Positions 17,623-25,804 of a stretch of 25,804 nt of DNA are shown piece by piece (positions within the stretch are counted from its first letter, which is position 1; the number at the start of each line of letters is the position of its first letter). Source of the DNA: Priapulus caudatus (Eukaryota; Priapulida; Priapulimorpha; Priapulimorphida; Priapulidae). The DNA lies in contig NW_014577077.1 of assembly GCF_000485595.1 (NCBI RefSeq), positions 36,395 to 62,198 of the forward strand. Direction: 5' to 3'. The position numbers and the translations under genes are program-made. Below the pieces are notes generated by a model. That model was not told where the DNA came from. It did no database searches and worked only from the letters and a program-made list of their open reading frames with translations.

Positions 17623-19342
17623 GTATTAATTTCGGCTATTGTGATACCTGATTTGATGTACTATCATTCTGTTATTGCACCTTTGTACTCATATGGCTCG
17701 TTGTTATCGATATTAAGGTGATAGCCTCATGTGTTTTTTGGACGCGTCCACTCAGTACGTTCATTTCATATTCTTATGGACGCCGGCTCACGAGTAATAT
17801 CGGTATCCTAAGTCGCGGAAAGTCATTTGTTTTTGAGCGTAACTGAGTATAGCCACAGCAGCAAGATGGTCAGTGCTGAATTATGGCCTTACGTGGGATC
17901 ACACAAAATCTGCAGAATTACGTTTACCAAATAGCTCTCCTCACATCTGCCATATTTAATGCCAGATATGATAGGTTCAATAATCTGCTTTAGATTTAGG
18001 TGGTGCATACATTTTGAATTCTATAAAAATTAGAAGTAAATAAAAATCATTTGAAGCCCCCTGACGCGATCATTCTCCGCGACTTTTCGGGCCCCTTGCC
18101 GGAACCCCTCTTAGTTCAAAAGCCTGCATGTTCTGGAAATGAACAGTCGTTTCCGATGCTTCAAGAGTTCGGCTGGTAAAGCGATCGTCAGATTCTTTAG
18201 ATAAATAAGCCAAATATTATATATCCATGTAAAGGTAATTAAATGATCTATTCAGAATAGTGTACATAAACTTAATTGTTAGAAGATTTAACCTGAACTT
18301 AACTGCCTAGGGTTTTGCTGGAGCGGCTAAATTACATGTAGATTTGAATTTGTTGTAAATTGTGTTGTTAGGTAATACTATTCATATTTCCACGTAGCAT
18401 TTGCGGTGTGAATCTGGCGTGATTGTTATTCGTATTTATTGTAGTTTCATTTCAAATACATAGTCGTATAGTCCGCATGTTTATTAAGTGCATACGGTTC
18501 GTCGGCCTTGTGGCCATCGCAGTTGGTGTATACTTTAGGGTCTGATTCGCCAGTCGGAGTGAGTTTTGTCGCGATCGTAAGAAATGATTTTTGTTGCAAG
18601 CCATGGTAGTTGCGATAATCATTCTATGTCACCGTGGTGGTCGATATTAATAGCTGCGGATTTGTGGGAAGCTGATCTTTATGTCGAGCGCTAAATGTTG
18701 TATCTATTGAACTAGGCGTGGTGATTTCAGTACTAAAGAGAGGCAAGATTAACATGAAGGCAGGAGCAGCAGCCGATGGCCGAGCATTTTCCTTCCACAT
18801 TTTTTTCTCATCTTAGAATATGTACCCTTGGGTCACACTTAGTGACTACTACACGGTTATATCTAAATTCATTACAATCAGTATTTAGAAGGTACTAGAC
18901 GTTGTTTGTGTCAAAAGAGATATATAATATACGCTCAGGTACAGGTATTAGCGAACCGGCTGACTTTTTAGAACTATAGATAGTGTCAGATATCACTGTG
19001 TGTGATGCGTTAATTGTTCGTAGAGCACGCTTGCAGCTCTGTGAGAGTGGACAGCGCAGTGTCAGCGAGTCAGATGTCACAAGAACTGGAAATGGGCTGG
19101 ACTCTGGCTAGCAACCAGTTAGGGCAGACAGCCTCACAGTCACGCATCATGGACCAGCGTACCCAGAACAGAAGTGTGGCCATCCACACTGCCAGCGCCA
19201 CAGGGCACAAACTTGAGGAGGCGTTCTTCAGGAGAGGAATATGGCGCACGTGAGTGCATCCCAAATGCTCCTTGACAGGTCGGTGTAATATAGAGTAGGA
19301 GCGGTGTTGTTTAAAAGCGAGGTCTATATCAACAATGTTTTG
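17623..19342. other. Unassigned sequence after exon L
   Basis: Mostly AT-rich with patches of higher GC (about 18060-18200). One open stretch at 19014-19253 lies between an acceptor-like TTGCAG (19035) and a donor-like CACGTGAGT (GT at 19250). Its product is Ser/Gln-rich with no recognised domain. No other gene, RNA or repeat was seen. Confidence 0.4.
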
Positions 19343-20750
19343 TAGCTCATCTTGACCGTTGACCGTCGAGGCGCCCCAGTTGCGTGGTGGTAGAATCGGC
19401 ATGATCGTCCGTGGCGCGCTTTACCGTTAATCGGGACCATGACGCGTCCGATGCGGCGTCCGTTCAACGCAGGTCATCTGAGCACAACCACTCTATAACG
19501 GCTCCGACCGTAGCGGATACTCGAAGTCGTGGGAGCGCGGCGGGGTACAATGTATTTGTGAATTAAAAGCTGAGATTGTTGGGAATGCTCGAAGCTGAGG
19601 GTCAAGGCCAGAGATAACGGCTTCAAATTGTAGGTGCATCATTAAAGCAAGGGGAGACCATTCGCTCCTTAAACTTAGGTAATCAGGGAGGGAACTCGCC
19701 GCAATTAGCCGCGCAGCGAATTAGTTATCGTAAAACGTACTCGACCATGAAGTGCTTCGTCAGTATTTAGTCCCGTGTATAAGGCCTCATAGAGAGATAC
19801 GGAAGACCATCACTGTGCCGAAATTGGGGAGGTCACAGTCAAGGTCAATACGGAGCCGAGGGCAGATGTCTACGACATTGTTCTGAGGACAGTGGCGTCT
19901 GACCGACCAGCGCCGATTGGAGCAAACTCTGTCTTTCGTCCTGTCGTCAGGTCGCCGAGTAGCGCTGAGGAACCGGTACGTCGCCATGTTTTTACATGGG
20001 CTTTATTGAAAGGACCATGAAATGTACTTTCCGCTGACATGGGGCGAAGAGCAAGTGTCAGATAGCTTCCTTGACCGCTCAAGAGAGGGTTACAAACATG
20101 GATTTGTTTAACTGTTTAGAAAATAATTTTACGTCGGCGGTTTGCTAGTAGAATCTAACCTACATGCCTGGACGTGATAAAGGCTTACAATGTCACAGTG
20201 AAATTTAAAGAAGCTAAATCTTGTTGAAGAAAGGTTTTATGCTTCTTAATCGTATAATTTCCAATGGCATTCTGTACTGTCAGTGTGTTTACGATGTAAC
20301 TTCACTGCCACTGCAGTAGGCCACTGGCCAGTGCATGTGTAGTTGATAGTAACTGTGTAGTTTTTGCCTGCGTTATTTAGTTAAAGGTGGGCGAGCTTCT
20401 CTATTTCAGCCTGTAGGCTTGCGTAGGTAAATGGATGAGTGCTTGTACCATATTCTGGTCTTGCAAATAGTTGCTTTGCGTTACTACGTACGATGTGAGC
20501 CTTCCATCTTAATCTTAAACAGCTTAAACGTAGCGCGCGCATCTCGTGCAAACTTCATAAGCGATCGCCCAGACGAACATTCCTTTGAGAAGGTTCCTGA
20601 TATCCATCCATGTGCCTTCTACTGTTTCGGCGGGTAGTGAACATCATTTGGGACTAACAGGGTTTAACTAGACATGCCCCCATCCACCAACACCGAGTCA
20701 CCGCAGTAGACGTTGGATGAGCGCTGTCGCTCCACGGCACTTGTTTGTTT
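19343..20750 (+). repeat. Dispersed repeat R, copy 3
   Basis: Same repeat as 7248-8425, leading into the same exon C. The first 650 bases are heavily scrambled by insertions relative to the other copies. The sequence upstream of the left edge (before about 19343) does not match that of copy 1, so the duplication begins at the edge of R. Confidence 0.7.
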
Positions 20751-20775
20751 TAATCTTTTTGTATGTTTGTTTCAG

Positions 20776-20922
20776 ATGATCTAGATTCACATCTCATCGC
20801 AATAAAAGATGTGGAGGTTTTCCTGACTTTCCTGCACACACTAAGTGATATGGGGGCAGCAATGCAAAGAAAACTCATACATGCATTAATCAATCCACTA
20901 ATTTACAAGAATTTGACAGAAG
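20776..20922 (+). CDS. UBR3: UBR3 exon C (intact copy)
   Basis: An open 147-bp exon after GTTTGTTTCAG with donor GGTATGTATG. Two incoming bases complete the Asp codon split with exon B. It encodes DDLDSHLIAIKDVEVFLTFL, then HTLSDMGAAMQRKLIHALIN and YKNLTEG. Animal UBR3 has a similar block, with a MGGAMR...LTQVL pattern and YKDLTSG at the end. It is placed after exon L here but belongs between exons B and D; a broken copy is at 8456. Confidence 0.82.
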
Positions 20923-21175
20923 GTATGTATGTAAGTGGAATGTGTACAAGGTTAAATATTACTGTGTGGACATTCCCTTAATGAACTTGTTCTGAATTTT
21001 TTCTTCTCAACCTCACCATAATTCACCCACCAAAGCAATGGTGATGAAATAATTTGTAAAGTGTGTACATTACTGTGGAGAAAGTCTTTCTAGAGTTTTC
21101 AAACTAATGAAGTTTGGATTAAATTCATGTGTATGCATCAAAATAACCATGTAATTTTTGTTGCAATGGGAATAG

Positions 21176-21256
21176 AAACGAATCCGTACATGAAAGAGAG
21201 TCAGGCACAGTTTTCAGCTGTTGTGGCAAGCATGGTGAAACCAGTTTTCGTAATTG
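21176..21256 (+). CDS. UBR3: UBR3 exon D (intact copy)
   Basis: A small 81-bp exon between GGAATAG and GGTAAGC. One base from exon C and two from here make Glu. It then encodes TNPYMKESQAQFSAVVASMV and KPVFVIG. The family has a comparable N.CVKKSHEKY..AL.....P...LVYG stretch between the flanking blocks. Residue similarity is modest; phase fit on both sides and the correct position raise confidence. Confidence 0.68.
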
Positions 21257-21541
21257 GTAAGCACAGTGGTTGTTTCATTGCATGCATAAATTACGAAACA
21301 TTGATTGATTGCATGTACCTGCATCATGTCTGTTATTACTGGGGAGAAGTAAAGTTGGATGTCATTGAACCTTCATTTGGGAAACTAAAACTGTGAAATA
21401 TCAATATCTGTGTTTTTGTTGTTGTTATTAAGCAGACATTGCATTTTCCCCATTTGAAACTAATAATTTTTATGTTGGTTTTTATGTGCACAATGAAGGT
21501 ATTTTGTGTGAAATTCACAACATTATGGCACTGTGTTCCAG

Positions 21542-21672
21542 GCATCGACTTTCAAGACAAGTTGGAGTACAAGACCTTTCTGGATGAGCTCACACTCTGG
21601 ACAGTAAAGTATGAATTTCCGCAGAAGCTGGTTACTTTGCTGCTCAATATGCTCACAGAGAACGACTACAAG
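21542..21672 (+). CDS. UBR3: UBR3 exon E (intact copy)
   Basis: 131 bp, open, after TGTTCCAG. It encodes DFQDKLEYKTFLDELTLWTV then KYEFPQKLVTLLLNMLTEND and YK. This is one of the most conserved UBR3 blocks (..K.FL.EL..WT.KYEFPQK.VT.LLNML...YK). It ends in phase 0 at AAG, and exon F at 10324 starts in phase 0 with the family's next residues. The donor as written is GTTTGC, weaker than GTATGC in the other copy. Confidence 0.92.
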
Positions 21673-22370
21673 GTTTGCTTTGTTTGCATCTATGTGAAAA
21701 ATTAGTCAAATATTCAAATATATAACTAATATAATAAATAATATATACTTGGGTGACCTAAACAATGGAGTGTGCAAGGCCTAACCTTTGAAAGAGAAGC
21801 TGGTATCTCAGACAGAGCTACGAAATATTAGCTGCTTATTGTTTAAAATATGAGGCACGCCATTACCTTTTATTTTGAAAATGATTTACAACCATGCCAG
21901 TTGTTTTGGTCTATATCTCTGGATTATGAAAATATATGGGGAAAAGCAATTTAGTATGATGCTAGCTGAATGTTCGAGGTAGCTATTGAGCTTGGGTTTA
22001 TTGAGTTAAACTTAATAAATCATAGGTAAATTAACTCTAGAAAATGTTGAATTTCGAAATAATCAAGTCTTCACCACCCTTCTTCTTATTTACTCCTGAT
22101 ATATCACATATATAACCAGTGGTACAGGGTACCGGGATATCCACGTGTCTGTGTGAAATTTCCTACATCTAGTGGCGCAGTCAGCTTCTTCTGGACCTAC
22201 AATTTACCTGGTTTCCCCAGAGATGTACCGATGTGCCGAACTGCTAAACTATAGACTACTAACAAATTTGGTGCATTAGTGGCTGAAAACTATTGGTGTA
22301 TGGAAGAGTGACATGATTTAACACACAATTTTCCTAGAAGGTTCTCACGGGGTACTCGAGCCTAACAAGG
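21673..22370 (+). other. Intron, duplicate of 9372-10080
   Basis: Same sequence as the intron before the 70-bp array at 10081, with frequent small indels. No exon. Confidence 0.75.
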
Positions 22371-22693
22371 TGATGATGAACAATTCTATATGCAGTCTTT
22401 CCTTTTAGGCCTTTATATGGGACTGTTGTTTAGCAAGGTGATTGATTGAACAATTCTATATGCGGTCTTTCCTTTTAGGCCCTTATATGGGACTGTTGTT
22501 CAGCAAGGTGAATGATTGAACAATTCTATATGCGGTCTTTCCTTTTAGGCCCTTATATGGGACTGTTGTTCAGCAAGGTGAATGATTGAACAATTCTATA
22601 TGCGGTCTTTCCTTTTAGGCCCTTATATGGGACTGTTGTTCAGCAAGGTGAATGATTGAACAATTCTATATGCGGTCTTTCCTTTTAGGCCCT
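22371..22693 (+). repeat. 70-bp tandem array, second copy
   Basis: Units start at 22371, 22439, 22509, 22579 and 22649. Three successive units are identical over most of their length. The fifth unit breaks off at AGGCCCT, just after its acceptor-like CCTTTTAG, and joins inverted repeat R. It has more full units than the array at 10081. Confidence 0.92.
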
Positions 22694-23735
22694 GCTTATG
22701 AAAGTTGCCAGGAGATGCGCGCGTACGTTTAAGTGGTACTTTCAGATTAAAAGATGCGAAGCTCCATCATACGTAGTAGCAACAACGATTGCAAGACCAG
22801 AATAGGTAAGCACTCATCCAAAATTTACCTACGCAAGCTTTACAGCCCTGCAAATTGCCAATTTAGCCAGAGCTTGCCACATGTAACCAATTAAGGCAGG
22901 CCAAAAAACTGCACCAAGCACATGCACTCCGGCAGGCAAGCCACTGGCCAGTGGCCTACGTTACGATGTAACATACTGACAGACAGAATGATCATGTAAA
23001 TTATACGGATTTAAAGAACATACACCTTCTTTACCAATTTAGCTTTGAAATTTCACTGTGACATTGTAGGGCCTCAATACATCCAGGCATGTATAGATTC
23101 TATCTAGCAAACCCGGCAGTCAAATTCTTTCTAACAGACAGTCAACAAATCCAATTTTAACCCTCCTCTTGAGGGGTCAAAAGGTTTATCCGACACTTTA
23201 GCTCTTCAAGCATGTCAGCAGAAGTGACATTCATGGTCCTTTCAATAAAGCCATAAAAATGCTAGGTCACCGCTGAAACAAAAAGTTTTTCAATCGCTCC
23301 GTCAGACCATGTCCATCAGAAAATGTTAAAATCTGCCGCTGTGCCCATGACCTTTGACCTGTGACCTCCATTTCGCCGAGTGATTGCTTTTCCTACCATG
23401 ATGCTATACACCACGACTAATCACGGAAGCTAGGTGAGAGCCCGTTTATTGATTTGCTTGCCGCAATTCTGCATTTCGCTCCCTATACCTAAGTTAAGGA
23501 GTGAATGTTTCCCCCTTCTTTTACACGCTCTTGACCTTTGACCTTTGACGCCCGGCAAGCTTCGACATCCCAACTCGTTTCGATTACCCCCGCCACATCC
23601 CGAATATCGTGACCGTACGTCGAGGCGGCTTAAGATTTGTCCCACTGTTACGGACGGCACGACGGAACGGCGCACGGACGGCACGGACGATCATGCGATT
23701 GCTACAGCTGCATCCTGACCTATGTCAGATGAGGC
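22694..23735 (-). repeat. Dispersed repeat R, inverted copy
   Basis: Reverse complement of about 12925 to 11884, beginning with GCTTATGAAAGTTGCCAGGA and ending with GCATGCGATTGC/TAGCTTTTTAGC-type edges. It repeats the AGGTCA DR1 clusters (23348-23360 and 23532-23549, as TGACCTTTGACCT). It is truncated at the junction with the 70-bp array. Confidence 0.8.
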
Positions 23736-24104
23736 TAAAAAGCTAAAATATTTGTAGTTGTCACATAGTAGGTGCTGCGAATTTTTCATCAAATTCTTGT
23801 TGGCCGAGCATAAAGATAAATTCTTCACCATATAAATAAATAACGTGTGAATCTGACATCGATTCATTGGTCAATAAATGTTTGGCAAAAAAAAGAAAAG
23901 ATGTTTGGAATAAATGTTTGAGTCAAGTAAATTAGAGCAATGCCCGATGCCGCAAGGTTTGACTGTATCCTTAACATGTAAGTCTTGCTTTATAGACTGG
24001 GTGTTGACACAAAAAGTACTGGTAAGATCAGAATGGCGAGAAAATACAGAAACCGTGTGGAAAACAAGTGAAAGTCAGCAATGTTAAATGTAACTTACTA
24101 TGTA
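23736..24104 (-). other. Inverted copy of intron spacer 11539-11883
   Basis: Contains GGTCAATAAATGTTTGGCAA and similar phrases complementary to 11700-11770. No gene. Confidence 0.7.
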
Positions 24105-24995
24105 CAGTCCGACCTCACTTTATCCGGCGCACAGTCGGGCTGGCACCCATCAGAATATGGGATTTGGCCCGGATATGAGAGTTTTAATGCTCAAACACAG
24201 CATTTCTATGCAGTTCAGTTAGGCGTTTATTGCATGGTGATAATGTATTACTCGTTGGCTATGATGATTATTGTAACAAACGTCGTGTTTTATGGTTTAT
24301 ATGATATGAAATAAAATTTGAAATAAAACAAAAAATTTTTAGCCACTTCGGTTTACGGTTGTTTCTTTTGTGCTGAATTAGGCTGTAATGATCGATACAC
24401 TCACGGGCGTTGTAATGCCTAGGCTAGGGCTTGTACATATGCGCGGCAGCGCACGAACTTGATTGCAGTACGGGGACTAGATCGATATGCGATGTGCGTA
24501 GCGAGGTAAGCGCGTTCACTAACCGTCCGCATAAGTCAAAAGTTGTCGTTCAACCGGACGAAAGTTCGTACACAACACGCATGCACAGCACGCATGCACA
24601 CACATTTTTGTGTTCATTCATATAGTATACAATGTATATATCGGTGTTATTCCTGCGTAGTTTTTACAGCATCAACAAGTGAGTACGCTATTTCGTAAAT
24701 ATTCGTATTAATATGGCCGTATATTTATACATGTACGTATTACATGGGCGTTGCTCTATACGATAAGTGTGTTCTGTTTTGTGTTATGTGATAGCTGTGC
24801 CGCCTCTTACGATAATGATGCGTTACATCGCGGCGAGAAACTCATTGGTACATCGCGGCGAGTTTGAGCGAGCTTTGAGGCCAAAGATTTTATGTGGAAA
24901 TGAATGAAAAAGAACAGAGAACATACAGCTGCGAGATCGCGGCCGGCTTAATAGAATTTCCGGATAACGGATGCCGGATAAAGGAGGTGCGACTG
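24105..24995 (-). mobile_element. Pogo/Tigger-like transposon, inverted copy
   Basis: Reverse complement of 10685-11536, with ends CAGTCCGACCTC and GGAGGTGCGACTG and TA on both sides. It is about 40 bp longer than the first copy because of scattered indels. The 77-codon open frame at 24081-24314 is not seen in the other copy and is not a transposase. Confidence 0.82.
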
Positions 24996-24999
24996 TAAA

Positions 25000-25166
25000 T
25001 CAGAACTTGGCACATGTATGTCCCAGCAAATATCTCACACGCACGCGACGCCACGCACGACATGCACACACGCATGCATGCATGCTCACTCACGCCACGA
25101 CACGTAACGCGCGGCACACCACACGACACACAGCACACAGCGCGACACACACACACACAGCACTAC
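25000..25166 (-). repeat. Inverted GT/GC microsatellite
   Basis: Reverse complement of 10541-10682, with CA and CACG-type runs shorter and more interrupted than in the first copy. Confidence 0.7.
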
Positions 25167-25400
25167 CATGTAACAGAGGGCATTCATGACCATGTGTGTG
25201 AGGCTGATGAGCCATTGTGGCTGATAGTGGTGGCTTCTCCTCGGCACTTTCAGAGCAGCTGCTCCAATTGCTGAACAGCTGCACACTCACGTGCATCACG
25301 CCGGTTCGAACAGTTTTGTGTTACTCGACTGCTTGGACGTTGGCGAGAGCGAGAGAAATGCGCGTGTGTGCTGAAACAAACTGTCCATTGTGAAGGCCTC
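25167..25400 (-). pseudogene. UBR3: Inverted, damaged copy of UBR3 exon F
   Basis: Reverse complement of 10324-10540. VHVSVQLFSN can be read on the minus strand, but insertions near both ends break the frame. Its acceptor reads GGTCAG and its donor GGTAGTG. It cannot be spliced with the + strand exons. Confidence 0.82.
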
Positions 25401-25660
25401 CTGACCAATATCCATATAAAATTGTTTATTCATTCACCTTGCTGACCAACAATCCCCATAAAGGCCTAAACGGAAAGACCGCCAATATAGAATTGTTCAA
25501 TCATTTCACACTTGGCTGAATCACAGTCCCATAAAGGGGCCTAAAGGAAAAGACCGCATATAGAATGGTTCAATCAAGTCCCTTGCTAAAACAGTCCCAT
25601 ATAAAGGCCTAAAAGGAAAACTGCATATAGGAATTGTTCATCATCCACCTTGTTATGGCA
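25401..25660 (-). repeat. 70-bp tandem array, inverted copy
   Basis: About four units in reverse orientation adjoining inverted exon F, as in the array at 10081, with many small indels. The window then ends in the reverse complement of about 10075-9925. Confidence 0.82.
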
Positions 25661-25804
25661 CGCAGTACCCCGTTGAAGAACCTTCTAGGAAAATTGTGTG
25701 TTAATATCATGTCACTCTTACCTACACAATAGTTTCAGCCACTAATGCACGCAATTTGTTAAGTAGTGGCTTATAGTTTAAGCAGTTCGCACATCGGTTA
25801 CATC

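Overview
The window is animal nuclear DNA. It contains spliced exons with consensus GT/AG boundaries and matching phases, AT-rich introns, microsatellites, a Ty3-type LTR retrotransposon, several TIR elements and no prokaryotic gene organisation. The repeats are of kinds common in marine invertebrates: a hAT-like end, a CCTCCGCC element and CGTCCGTC-rich dispersed repeats. The species and phylum cannot be fixed from this sequence.

The one host gene I recognise is UBR3, a UBR-box E3 ubiquitin ligase, on the + strand. It is entered in the middle: its 5' exons and its 3' RING end are not here. The UBR box (5843-6056, 6554-6693) is clear. Later exons of the conserved helical part follow at about 8.46-9.37 kb (damaged copies), 10324-10540, 14109-14283, 14653-14789, probably 15324-15430, then 16018-16199, 16876-17023 and probably 17483-17622. 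Phases agree at the junctions 6056/6554, 6693/20776, 20922/21176, 21256/21542, 21672/10324 and 10540/14109. The intact copies of the three middle exons therefore lie, out of order, at 20776-21672.

Layout. 0-5.2 kb is a nest of transposable elements: a hAT-like end, a long foldback carrying an 88-bp insertion with a 9-bp duplication, and a decayed Ty3-type element (1869-5215, GGGTA target duplication) whose pol has lost its second half, with a TTAA-flanked MITE at the deletion point. 5.36-5.70 kb is another TIR element with an internal minisatellite. 5.8-17.6 kb is the UBR3 segment; its introns carry two copies of a ~1.2 kb dispersed repeat ('R'), an ~850-bp pogo/Tigger-like element, two ~190-bp palindromic MITEs and a 70-bp tandem array. 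17.6-19.3 kb has no gene I recognise.

19.34-22.69 kb repeats 7.25-10.3 kb in direct orientation. 22.69-25.80 kb repeats 12.93-9.93 kb in inverted orientation. The breakpoints fall in R and in the 70-bp array. The copies differ mainly by single-base indels, equally in exons and introns, which looks more like poorly polished long-read assembly or a misjoin than ordinary divergence. A real rearrangement cannot be excluded. The most interesting local feature is the 70-bp array: its unit resembles the acceptor and first bases of the exon that follows it, so the intron carries a row of decoy splice acceptors. I found no convincing new multi-gene system.
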